The notes under the pieces: generated by a model | Seen by the model: only the letters and a program-made list of their open reading frames with translations | Told to the model about the DNA's origin: nothing | Database searches by the model: none | Translations under genes and position numbers: made by a program | Assembly (NCBI GenBank): GCA_033296685.1 | Contig: MU854341.1 | Location: 1-64,000, forward strand | DNA: 64,000 nt | Direction: 5' to 3' | Source: Parachaetomium inaequale | Lineage: Eukaryota; Ascomycota; Sordariomycetes; Sordariales; Chaetomiaceae | In this document: positions 22,526 through 32,343 of the stretch, piece by piece | Numbering within the stretch: position 1 is the first letter of the stretch | How the letters are laid out: each line of letters starts with the position of its first letter

Positions 22526-24316
22526 TCAAGCAGCGTTAGCCTCAACGTGGTCGTCTCCGCTCTTCGAGGATCTCATCTTCTTGATTTTCTCCTTGAGTTC
22601 CCTCTCGCGGAGTTCGTTGCCTGCTTTTTCGTCCTGCAAGACTGGTCAGCCTTACATCTCTCAGCCTTATTAGTCCTCTTCAAACATACCTGCTTTGAAC
22701 TCGACGCCGCCGGGTCGTCACGGGAAGATCGTCGTCTGTTTTCAGCGCCTGAACCATCAGCCGATCTGTTCCGTGGGGAAGAGTGTGAAGACGCAGAAGA
22801 GCCTCTCCGGTCCCTGTGCCCGCCCCTCGGGCTGTCGTTGCCCCCCGCGCGTCCGCGAGCGTTCCCTCTCTCGCGAGACCGCCGCCGGGGAGAGCGACGC
22901 CGGCCGTCGTACGAACTGGCCGGGCTGGGGCTGCGGCTCGCACTACGAGTCCTGGCCCTGCTCCGGCGTCTTGCAGGCCCGCGAGAGTCACCCCGGCTGT
23001 CGCGCCTCGCCCGCCTCGGCGGCGTGCGGTTGGGTGAGCGCGAGTACCGAGACGAGGAGGTAGAGGCCGACCGGCTGTAGCGCCGAGTCGGCGTCCTGGA
23101 CGGGCTGCGGCTCTCACTGCGGCTCGGGCTCTGGCCGCGATTCCGGCTTCTCGACCGGGAGTAGCGGCGGCGCTTGGGTGAGGGCGAGCCGCGGTCTGAC
23201 GACACCGAGCGGGTACGGGCGCGCGGAGACCGGCGCCGCTTGGGTGCGCCCCGTCGAGATACCGGGGTGCGGGACCGAGACCGCCCGCGTCGCCGCCGCG
23301 GCGGGCTGGGCGACCGGGTGATGGACCGTCTGCTTCCGTCAACACTGGGGGTGCGCGAGAGAGACCGGCTCGAAGTCGACCGAGCCGACACAGACCGGGT
23401 GCGAGATCGAGACCGAGACCGGCGACGTCCGCCATCGTGATATCCACCACGTCGGGGAGGGCTTCCGCGGGGAACGTAGATATCCCGTGTCCATCCGCCG
23501 CCGCCGCCGCCGCGGGGCCCACCGCGTCCTCCACGATCGCCACGATCGCCGCGATCACCGCGGTCGCGGAAGCGGGGCGGCGAACGCGACCGCCCGCGCC
23601 CAAACCCGCCCCGGCCCCTATCATCACGACCTCCGCGCCACGAGTCGCCCCGGCCAGGTCCTCCACCCCCTCGGCCGCCCCTGCCACGGTCGCGGCGCTC
23701 GAATTCGTCCCGTCGCTGGCGGGCTTCTTCGGCCGCCTTGTCCGCCTCGATCTGCCACTGTATCAGTTTGTGCCCAGGGTGTTTGTTGCTTGACAAGGCA
23801 GGTAATTTGTTGCCCACCTTCTCCTGCATCAACTCCAGCTTCTTGGCCTCCAGCAACTCCTTGGGCACGCCCTGCGGGCTGGCCTGCGCACTGAGCAAGA
23901 GCTTCCAGAGGTCCTTGCAGAACGCTGGCGTGTCCTTGTCGAGGAAGCCCGTGAGCTGGATCTGGATGGATTTGATGTCGGGCTGTCCCACTCCAGAGTC
24001 AGCACACACACTGTCGCAGGTAAGGGTGTTTTGTTTTGTTTTGTGGGGGTAGGTACTGACATGGCGGCCGCCCTCGACGAGGTCAAAGACGAGCTCGATG
24101 ACGACGTCGTCCTCGCTGCCCAGGATCTCCGTGACGCGGTTGGCGATCCATCTGGTTGTGGGCAGCTGTTAGCGACCCGAAGGAGATAAGAGTATTGGCC
24201 CGAGTGGCTTACTTCTTCATGACCTGCACATTGACCTTTTGCATGTCCACCTTTTGGTTGAACTCGGGCGGGAACTTGGTGCTCTTGAGGAGCTTCGCGT
24301 CCACGCCGGTGGCCAT
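22526..24316 (-). CDS. PWI-domain, RS-rich splicing coactivator (SRm160/SRRM1-like)
   Basis: Exons 24316-24213, 24151-24061, 23982-23818, 23757-22690 and 22633-22526 give 511 residues. The first 120 residues form a PWI domain (VQVMKKWIANRVTEILG, then VIELVFDLVEGGRHPDIK, IQLTGFLDKDTPAFCKDLW), a nucleic-acid-binding helical bundle found in SRRM1 and related pre-mRNA processing factors. Next is an RGG/GGR-rich stretch (about 140-200), then a long Arg-Ser/Arg-Arg domain to about residue 476. A charged Lys/Glu tail (ERELKEKIKKM) ends in NAA. A role in spliceosome or exon-junction coupling is inferred from the family. The third intron (23758-23817) is exactly 60 nt and has no stop in frame, so a 531-residue isoform retaining it is possible. 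Confidence 0.88.
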
Positions 24317-25212
24317 GGCTGCCGGGTTTCTTTTTTTTACTTTCTTTTTTTCGCTCTGCTCCTTTTCCTGCGGTGGTTGGCTGGGCGTGTGTTAGTGGCT
24401 GGGATGTGTCGAGCAGGGCTTGGTGATGGAGGTTTCGATCTAATTCCGGGGTCCCGGCGTTGCTGGATTGAAAATGGTCGACACTCACTCTCGAGTCGGC
24501 AGTCTTCGGGCCAGCGACGCGTGCTGACGAGATGCGAGGTCGAGTTGTCAGTGGGTCTCGGCTGGCTTGGCAGGTGGATCTCCTGCACCCCACTTTGCAA
24601 AGGCGGTGACAGGGATCCAGGCGCGTGGGGTTAATGGCGGGGCCTGGAAGTTGGTGGCATGTCGCGTGCATGCTCTGGATGCGCTCCAGTGGACGGATGT
24701 GTAAAAGGTGTGTGACACGGGAAGGGGTGATCATGAGGCTCTAGAAACGGGCAGGTGGGAGGAAAATGAGGCATTTTCATTCTGACTGAGAGCAAGCGGA
24801 GAGCATTCGCCTCGACAAGTGCTTCATGATCTGCTTCGAGAGCGCTCGTAGGTATTCTTATGCTGCTAGCCAGAATATCGTAACAAGCAGTTTAAATGCC
24901 AAGGCTGTGGCTCTGAGCCCTGAGGACCTACACAACCCCTCGAGCCGAGCAAGACTTGAGACGAGTCTGTCGTTGGCAAAAAGAAATCGACGGTGCTGTC
25001 TGTCCCAAAATACTCATACATTTTCCCTCCCCATTATCCCAGGCCCAACCGTGTTCCCAGCCAGTGTATACCTCCATAACGCCATATACTCCATGCATAA
25101 TAACCAGTGCCGTACCGTAACCCAATAAACCGGCGTCAACCAAGCCGTGTCTCATGTCCGTCAATAGAATGAGGAGTGAATAGCCGTACTCCACCCAAGC
25201 CGAAGAGCTCAC
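24317..25212. other. Intergenic region upstream of the PWI-RS gene
   Basis: About 900 bp with the PWI-RS gene promoter (left) and the 3' end of the next minus-strand gene (right). No further gene is seen. Confidence 0.4.
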
Positions 25213-26061
25213 TCAAGAGCTCTTGGGATAACTGAACTTCATCCTCCCCGCGTCACCGTCCTTCTTCTCGCCCTGCACCTGCTTCGCGTGCAGAGCGGCA
25301 ATCTTCTCGCGCAGCTTGCTGAGGTTCCGGTTGTTGTCTTGGTCCTTGAGCTTGGCTCTGATCTCGTACAGCGCCATGAGCGAGTTGGCGCGGTCGACAT
25401 CGTCATCGATCTGCTGGTTTCGCAAATCATTTAGTACACGGCAAACGTTACGTGTCGAGGGAGGGGACGAAAGGGTGGGTGGTGGTGAGGGCGGTTTCTG
25501 CTAACCTCTGTGTCGCGTCGTGGCGTTCCTGGAATAGAGCCATACGCCGAGTTGGCGCGTGTGTTGGGCGGTGTTAAAAGGCGCCGGCCGTACTTGTCGA
25601 ACTTGGCCGGCGAGGCTGTCCTCGAGATGAACGAGGAGCCTGTCGAGGCTGCCGAGCCGCCCGACGCCGTGCGTTTGTGGTGTCGCAGGCCCGGCCGGCT
25701 GGGTAGTTGTTCTGGAGGTCTGCTTGGGTCGGCGGGCGCTGCTGTTGGGCCGGTCTTGTTCGCGCTGACGAGAGCAACGGCGGCGTGGGATTCCTGCTGT
25801 GGGTGATACATTAGCGATTTGCTCCACGACATGGCTGCCGGCCGCGCGACCCCAATCGGACAGACGACATAGAATAAGGTCGCGACCTACCGCCGCATTC
25901 AGATCGCTCAGGTCCGCCAGCATCTGCGCAAGCTGGATGCTCTCCATCATTACGGATGCTTTCTCCTCAGTTGGTAGGCGCGATTTGGTGTTTTCGCGAT
26001 CATTCAATGCCACGCGTCGAGTTGCCACTGGCGATGGGCCGGATATGTCGATCTCGGAGGA
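25213..26061 (-). CDS. Small conserved-looking protein of unknown function; first exon unresolved
   Basis: Three exons are clear: 26061-25891, 25796-25506 and 25413-25213. They encode about 220 residues in one continuous frame. The middle exon is Ser/Pro/Arg-rich (RTASGGSAASTGSSF, then KFDKYGRRLLTPP). The last exon is a predicted coiled coil (DDDVDRANSLMALYEIRAKLKDQ then LSKLREKIAALHAKQ) with a charged end. The first of these exons follows a good acceptor (GGTAG) and opens with SSEIDISGPSPVATRRVALNDRENTK, which looks coding but has no ATG until residue 38 (MMESIQLAQ at 25950). So a start exon is probably missing further right (26062-26250), or translation begins at 25950. I do not recognise the family. 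A structural, cytoskeleton- or spindle-related role would be a guess. Confidence 0.65.
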
Positions 26062-27092
26062 CTACCTGCGGCGTGGGTAGTTGTGTGGCTTATTGGAATT
26101 CCTGGTGGGATTGGAGGGTTTCACAGAAAAGGATTTTCTGGGCGAGGCGAAGAACTGGCAGATTTATGCTATGGCTCGCTCATCATAACCCAATCGGAGG
26201 GAAAGCGCATGCCGAGCCCCGTGTGCACGGGATGGTGGGCATCGAGTTGCGACACAGAGCACGGCAGGGCTGAGAGAGCTTGGACAGCCAGCTCGACGGG
26301 AGCTTTGTTCAGCGGGGGGCAGTCAGGATCGACAAGGGATCATGGTTGGTGGTCAGGGCGCCAGAGGGCTCGTGCAGAGTCGCGTGGGAACCCCCGCATT
26401 TTCACTTCCCGCTGGGCGCTGGAGAATGCCGCTCCGACGCCTATCGGGGCCCCTTTTCTAGGCCTTGTCTCCCCTGCAGCATCGCAGCCATCCCGCAGTC
26501 TGGAACGGGTCGGCGACGGGACAAGTTCCGTGAAGACCGTCAGCCTTCGGCCCGTCCAAGTTTGGCTTGCTCGCCACGGCTTGTCAGGCTGCCGCTTAGT
26601 ACGCATGTGTTCTGAGCCAGACCTGTGTCACGGTCGATACAAAACACGCAACGGGTTGTGTGTCTCGATCAGTCGGCTGACAAGGCAACGGGATCGCGGC
26701 TTGAGAGGGTTTACGAATATTAACCCACTTCCGTTTCCGATGACAAACTTACACATTTAGCCTATTCATAATACTATCTCGAGAGACTGTCACAAGGCCG
26801 AGTCGACAGCTCCACTTCCCCAGATATTCGATAGCTCCAAAGCCGTGCCTTAACGATATTCATCACCCACTTGCAGCTTTATGCAGGATGTTGCGCATCT
26901 ACCCCTGACCTCTTTGTGGGTCAACGGCGTCACCCAAAAGTGTCGCCGAGCCGAGCGACTTGTGCCGAAGTCGCATTCTCCTGCCGACAGGATTGGTTGT
27001 CTGTGACTGTTGGATCTGCCGCAACCTGCTTCCGGACCCCGAGCCATTGGATAATATAGTCGCCGCCAGTCAGCGCGGGGAAGGCATTCACA
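26062..27092. promoter_or_regulatory. Divergent intergenic region
   Basis: About 1 kb between the small coiled-coil gene (-) and the FAH-family gene (+). The left end may hide the missing first exon of the former. No other gene or repeat is recognised. Confidence 0.4.
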
Positions 27093-27968
27093 ATGGTGCT
27101 CATAAGGAGAGGAATGGCCACCATGGCGTCGCTCAAGAGGACCGGAAAGGTGGTCTGCATTGGCCGCAACTATGCGTGCGTAGCCCCTTTTGTTTGTTTC
27201 TAGCCAAGTCTCGGGCGTCCTTCTCCCGAGTGTGTCGTGTCGGAGAGCTCTCGCATGGCTGACTCGCGCCCAGGGACCACATCACGGAGCTCAACAGCGC
27301 CCGGCCGAAGCAGCCCTTCTTTTTCCAGAAGCCGACCTCGTCCATCCTGCTTCCCGGCGAGGGCCCGGTGATCCGGCCGCGGGGCGTCAGCCTGCACTAT
27401 GAGGTCGAGCTCGCCCTCATCCTGGGCAAGCGGGTCCGGGATCTCAACGCGCAGGATGAGCAGGCGGCGCTGGACGCCATCGAGAGTGAGTCATCTCTCT
27501 CGCTCAACTGCTATCGATCTCCAATACTGACCGAGCACAGGCTACGCGCTCAGCATCGACATGACGGCGCGCAACGTGCAGAACGAGGCCAAGAAGAAGG
27601 GCCTTCCCTGGGACATCAGCAAGGGCTTCGATACGTTCCTCCCCCTGGGCAACGTCATCAGCAAGGCGGCCATCCCGGACCCGCACAGGATCGAGCTGTA
27701 CCTGAGCGTCAACGGCAAGGTGCAGCAGAGCGACTCGACCGAGCTGATGCTGTTCCGCATCCCGCGCATCCTGAGCGACATCTCCAAGGTCATGACGCTC
27801 GAGCCCGGCGACATTATCCTGACGGGCACGCCCAAGGGTGTTGGTCCCGTCGTGCCGGGGGATGTCATGCGGGCGGGTATCCGGGTTGATGGGAAGGAGC
27901 TGGAGGAGGCCAAGATGGAGGTTGCCGTTGAGGAGTCGACCAGCTCGTACGAGTATGCCGAGACGTGA
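27093..27968 (+). CDS. Fumarylacetoacetate hydrolase-family protein (acylpyruvase/FAHD1-like)
   Basis: Exons 27093-27175, 27274-27485 and 27541-27968 give 240 residues. The FAH fold of FAHD1-type enzymes cleaves C-C bonds of acylpyruvates or decarboxylates oxaloacetate, often in mitochondria. Evidence: start KVVCIGRNYADHITEL, FFFQKPTSSIL, the metal-binding HYEVELALILGKRV (Glu-x-Glu), NVQNEAKKKGLPW, KGFDTFLPLGN and the C-terminal LEPGDIILTGTPKGVGPV. The length suits FAHD1 rather than the 420-residue fumarylacetoacetase of tyrosine breakdown. The N-terminus MVLIRRGMATMASLKR could be a short mitochondrial presequence. Starts at Met8 or Met11 would remove it, giving a cytosolic form. Its 3' end lies 219 bp from that of the dioxygenase gene on the other strand. 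Confidence 0.92.
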
Positions 27969-28187
27969 TGTACGTAGTTCGTTGGATAGACCAGTTTATG
28001 TTCATGATGAGTGGCTGTTCGCCGCCCATTCATTTGAACCCTTCCTCAAGTAGCAAGTGAACCACAACATCGCGACAGATGTGATTGTCAGGCCCAACTC
28101 AAAATAAACAAACAAATACTAGTAATCCCACCCAACCACCCCCTCCCCAACCCCATCACCATAACTGCCCCAAGTACAGTAAGTACC

Positions 28188-28862
28188 CTAGGCATCCTCC
28201 AAATTCGGATCCCGAATCGACCCCGGCTTGGGGCACCAATCCGCCACCTCCCCACACCTCTTACACCGCCTCCCCTCCTCATCCCCCCTAAACCCCTCCA
28301 CAGCCTCCTTGATCTGCGTCCCCAAATCCGTACAGTGAAACGCCGCCTCGTGCACGACCGCGCCGCACCCCTCCCTCTGACAGTACCAGCGCATGCGGTC
28401 GATCGAGTCCGCGGGGCGCTTCTGCTCGAGCACCAGCCCCACCGTGTCGGCGAAGCGCACCGGGTTGTGCGGCGTGTTGGGGGGCAGCAGGAACATCTCC
28501 CCTTCGCGGATGACTATGTCCCGGAAGACGTCCCCGTCGTTGTCGACCACCTTGAGGAGCATGGCGCCTTTGTATTGGTAGAACCATTCCGGGGTTTGGT
28601 TGATGTGGTAGTCGGTGCGGGCGTTGGGGCCGCCTACTATCTGACGTGGAAGCATTAGTGTGGATGGGGGATAAGAGGGGGAGGAGGAGGGTGAGTGGTA
28701 CCATGACGGTGAAGTCGCCGTTGTAGACGCAGTAGTTGTTGATGGGCGGCTTGAGGAGGTGCGAGTTTTCTTCCAGCCTGGGGGGTGGTGAGCTATCTTG
28801 ACGCGAATGGTTGAGACATGGTAGACGTACCACTTGGGCAGGTTCACGGGTGGCGCAAGCAT
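28188..28862 (-). CDS. BNA1: 3-hydroxyanthranilate 3,4-dioxygenase
   Basis: Exons 28862-28831, 28777-28702 and 28640-28188 (introns of 53 and 61 nt) give 186 residues. This cytosolic iron enzyme of the kynurenine pathway opens 3-hydroxyanthranilate to the precursor of quinolinate and so feeds de novo NAD synthesis. Evidence: MLAPPVNLPKWLEENSHLLKPP start, NYCVYNGDFTVMIVGGPNARTDYHINQTPEWFYQ cupin strands with the metal-binding His and Glu, LPPNTPHNPVRFADTVGLVLE with the second His, and a C-terminal rubredoxin-like site with Cys pairs (CQREGC and CKRCGEVADWC). That site is present in fungal and bacterial but not animal enzymes. Full length; start fixed by the family N-terminus. Divergent from the copper transporter. 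Confidence 0.95.
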   Translation of the reverse strand: MLAPPVNLPKWYVYHVSTIRVKIAHHPPGWKKTRTSSSRPSTTTASTTATSPSWYHSPSSSPSYPPSTLMLPRQIVGGPNARTDYHINQTPEWFYQYKGAMLLKVVDNDGDVFRDIVIREGEMFLLPPNTPHNPVRFADTVGLVLEQKRPADSIDRMRWYCQREGCGAVVHEAAFHCTDLGTQIKEAVEGFRGDEEGRRCKRCGEVADWCPKPGSIRDPNLEDA

Positions 28863-29554
28863 GTTGAGAGCTGGAGGATCAGAGTTGGGGAGTTTTGGTG
28901 TGTGAAGATTTAGCTGTGCTAATGGGCGCCCTGTTCTTTCAAGTTGGCGATGATTTAGTTTATCTCAGTTGTATGACTGAGCTGTATGAGTGAATATCTC
29001 CGGGTGGACTGAGTGTGTCTTCCCCACGCAAGCAAGCACGGGTATCGTCGGGTGTAGGTTGACAGAGCAAGGAGGTTGTCAAATAAAGAATCCAGCCACT
29101 CGAGAGGGTGGTATCGAGTCAATGGTGAAGGTGCCGGGTATTAGTCAACCACTGAAGCTCGAGGACCGTCCATCAAACGTCTTGTCCGTTTCATGCCCCG
29201 CCAACAGACCCCGCCCTTGCCGAGACAGCGGGAGCGATGACGCCGCCCCCTGGTGGATCGCACTCTTAGCGGGCCATCTTACCCGATCTGGCTGTGGTCA
29301 GATCGCTTGGCGGCCCAGGCGTCGCTCAATGATTCCGTCCGTGGGACCGTCTGAACACATCGCGAACCGAACCCGACAACACGACAACACACTCGAGGGC
29401 AATTTTGTTTCAACTGCGGTGATTTTGTAGCCTTGCCCATTCAGAATAGACACCCAATTACGATTACCACTGCAGCATCGTCCGCCGCTCGATCACTGCC
29501 GCGACTCAACAACTCCGCTTCATTCTCCCCCCTCGTGAACAGCGAATATCCACC
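28863..29554. promoter_or_regulatory. Divergent promoter region BNA1 / CTR
   Basis: 690 bp between divergent starts. I found no convincing copper-responsive element (TTTGCTC/HTHNNGCTGD type) or other site cluster by eye. Confidence 0.4.
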
Positions 29555-30405
29555 ATGGACCACTCGTCCCACGACCACCACATGATGGACCACTCGGCTC
29601 ACGGCGGCCACGGGGACATGGGCGGCGACGGCAGCCCCAAGTGCAACATGAATGTCAGCATTTACTTTAGTACCTTCCCATGACCATCCCCTGAGGGACT
29701 GACACCCGCCTAGATGCTCTTCACCTGGGACACGACCGACCTCTGCGTGGTCTTCCGCCAATGGCACATCACGTCCACAATGAGCCTCGTCGTCTCCCTG
29801 GCCGCCATCGTGGCCATCTGCGCCGGCTACGAGGCCCTGCGCGAAGGCATCCGGCAGTACGAGGCCATGCTGGCGAGGAGGGTCGACACGGCGCCGCGTA
29901 AGTTCACCTCCCCAATATCAACCCACCTCCTCCATCTTCTTTCCGCCACCACCTACGCAACAACCTGGAATTACTGCACACCCCATGGCGGACGAACCCC
30001 CTCGCTAAGAACCGCCACATCTCGGCTGGCCTTGAGTCCCCCGATCCCCGTCGCCGTTGCCGTCGCCACGGCGGTATTTTGAAGAACAAGAAGAAGAATC
30101 AGCTACTGAGACAGCCCCCTTTCTCGGGGCGCTCCGCACAGGCCAAAACCGGGAGCAGGTCACGCGCCAGGCGCATGTCACTAAGGCGGTGCTGTACGGC
30201 GTGCAGAACTTTTACGCCTTTATGATCATGTAAGTCTTGTCTATTATTGACGAAAAATAATCAAGGTATTTTAAGCTGACTCGACAGGCTCATCTTCATG
30301 ACCTACAACGGGTGGGTCATGATTGCCGTGTCGGTGGGCGCCGGGCTGGGCTACCTGGTGTTTGGTGGGCGGACGCCCGTCACCAAGGAGACGGCCTGCC
30401 ATTGA
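29555..30405 (+). CDS. CTR-family copper transporter (CTR2-like)
   Basis: Exons 29555-29653, 29714-29897, about 30037-30229 and 30288-30405 give 197 residues. The N-terminus is His/Met-rich (MDHSSHDHHMMDHSAHGGHGDMGG), the copper-gathering region of CTR proteins. It is followed by CNMNMLFTWDT and TM1 (STMSLVVSLAAIVAICAGYEALREG). The cytosolic loop is variable and acidic. TM2 (LYGVQNFYAFMIMLIFMTYNGWVM) contains the MxxxM metal filter (MIMLIFM), and TM3 holds the GxxxG-like VSVGAGLGYLVFGG. As a trimer it moves Cu(I) across the plasma or vacuolar membrane. The acceptor of intron 2 is uncertain. I chose 30037 because the frame then reads RRYFEEQEEESATETAPFLG. An acceptor at 30142 would delete 35 residues and also keeps frame. 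Confidence 0.85.
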
Positions 30406-30514
30406 GCAGCGGCAGCGCAGGATAGCATACCGGCAGACGGATCTTACCCAGTACACCCTGTACATAGGTACCGCCCATCTACCACATCCAAGGGCTAACC
30501 AATATTCTATCCCT

Positions 30515-31972
30515 CTACATCTTACTCGCCTCGCCCTTCTCCTTCTTCCCCTCAGCCTCCTTATTAACCGCCTGCTGCGCCCTCTCCAAGTCCTCAGCCG
30601 TCAACAGACTCCCCGTCCTTTTCTTCTCCCCCATCTTGCCCATCTTCTCCAGCATCTCAATCATCTTCTCGTCCCCAAAATGCCGGTTGTGCTCAAACTC
30701 GGGCTTCTCCCCGTACGCGACCGTCGCAGCATCAACTAATATCCTTGCCGTCATCCCCCACACTTTATACCGCCCCGGCTCTTCCACTTCGTCGTTCCCG
30801 TTATTATTATCATGCTCACTCTCCGCCAGCGCCGCCAACCCTCCCTCCCTAACCTTGGGTTTCACCACCGTCTGGTTCGTCACGGGCACGTAGAAGAAAT
30901 GCATGCGCCACCGCGTCTCGTGCCACGTCGTCCAGCTGCCCTCGTACCAAGTTCCCGGCGGCGGCGGCAGCCTCCCTTTGTTTTCCGGGTCTGGCACGAC
31001 CTCGTCGGTGTCCCTCAAAAAATTGTGGAACGGCGCCGAGAAGACGGCTGCTACCTCGCGCGCGTCCAGGCGCGGGATGAGCGATTCCTCGGCTGTTGGC
31101 GACGGGGATGATGGTGTAGTGGTGGTGGTGGCGGTGGTGGTGTCGCCCGTGTGGAGGAGGGCCACGCACGGGCGGACGGCGAGCTCGGTGCGCGCGAGGT
31201 TGATGGGCAGGTAGCAGAGGTGTTCGATGCGGAAGGGCGGGGGCAGCTTGGTGTCGTCGAGGGGGAGGCCGATTTCCTCCCAGGCTTCGCGGCGGGCGAT
31301 TTGGTCTGGTGGTTTGTTGTTAGCTGACGGAAAGGGCGGGATGGGATAGGATAGGATGATGAGGTGTGATGGGCCAGGGGGGCATACAAGGTGACTCGTC
31401 TAGGGTGTCGGCTTTGCCCCCTGGGAGGGCGGCGTGGCCTGACGGGTTGTTAGCAAGCTAAGGGGTTGATACACGGGGGACTGGGATGCGCACCCGAGAA
31501 ACTGCGCAGGCTGGCGGCGCGCATGGTGATGACGACGCGCAGGTCGCCGCGGCGGTCGGCGTACAGCAGCAGCAGCACGGCGGCGCGGCGGCCGAGCGGG
31601 AGGCGGTCCCAGAGCGGGAACGGCGGCGGCTTGTAGGCCCGGAGGCGGGCGATGGCGGCCTTGGTGCGCATGAGCTGGGGCTGCTTAACCACGGGTGCGA
31701 GGAGACGGGATGAGAGACGCGGTACTGACCGCCGAGGCTGCATTCAGGGGCGCCATGGTGGCTGCATTCCAATACGACCCCTCGTCGTTTTCGTCGTCAG
31801 CTTCGGGCGATGCTGCGTCCACGTCTGAATCGGCGGGCGGGTGTAGAGCGGTGTCGGAGGCCGGCGCGTCGTGGATGCCCTGGATGACTGTCTGGGCTTC
31901 TTCCTGGTGTTCGGGCGAGCCGACTTCAACTTGCACGGGCGGTTGCTCGGCAGCCGCGACGGATGCGCTCAT
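30515..31972 (-). CDS. Nudix hydrolase, coenzyme A diphosphatase (PCD1) type
   Basis: Exons 31972-31730, 31680-31494, 31438-31388 and 31305-30515 give 423 residues. The Nudix region begins LPGGKADTLDESPYQIARREAWEEIGLP (about residues 148-175), assembled across two introns that both restore the motif exactly. That agreement supports the model. The LRxYxPPPFPLWDRLPLGRRAAVLLLL lead-in and the short GG-x-x-D signature fit CoA/NUDT7-type enzymes, which split CoA or oxidised CoA into phosphopantetheine and 3',5'-ADP, often in peroxisomes. The C-terminus (GEASKM) is not a canonical PTS1. The first 70 residues are acidic and disordered. The start at 31972 is the first ATG; a downstream Met (MAPLNA) just before the first intron is an alternative. 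Only 109 bp separate it from the copper-transporter 3' end. Confidence 0.88.
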
Positions 31973-32343
31973 CTTTTGGCGAATGCGCTGCAGCTGGGTC
32001 GCAGTCAGAGGTGCAGTTACCCGTTCGAATAACCGACAGGGCACCGGTTGCGGAAGGCGCACGCACGATTGGAGATGCGGATGCGGGGCACCCTGCCGGG
32101 ACCTCGGCCGGGCTGGCTGTGGGGTGCGTCGGGAGTTGGGGGATGAGTGACGTCAGGTGGTAATATACGGTCAGGGGTACGATACGGTGTACAGTTAGGA
32201 CTCGAGAGTTGGGCAGGCAATGACATAGCTCGACGTTGAGCTTCTACACAGCAAGTGACAAATAAGCTGCACTCTGCAAGACACTTGATACGCCCAAACT
32301 CCGGGCCCTCCACGTCTAAATCCCAAGACCATACGCCCCTATC
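31973..32343. other. Intergenic region upstream of the Nudix gene
   Basis: 370 bp. The minus-strand frame of the Nudix gene stays open for another 30 codons but offers only a GTG, so it is read as leader. Nothing else is seen. Confidence 0.4.

Noticed and set aside
31973..32062. Arg-rich possible mitochondrial presequence upstream of the Nudix ORF
   Set aside because: The frame has only a GTG at its start and no upstream ATG, so it is unlikely to be translated.
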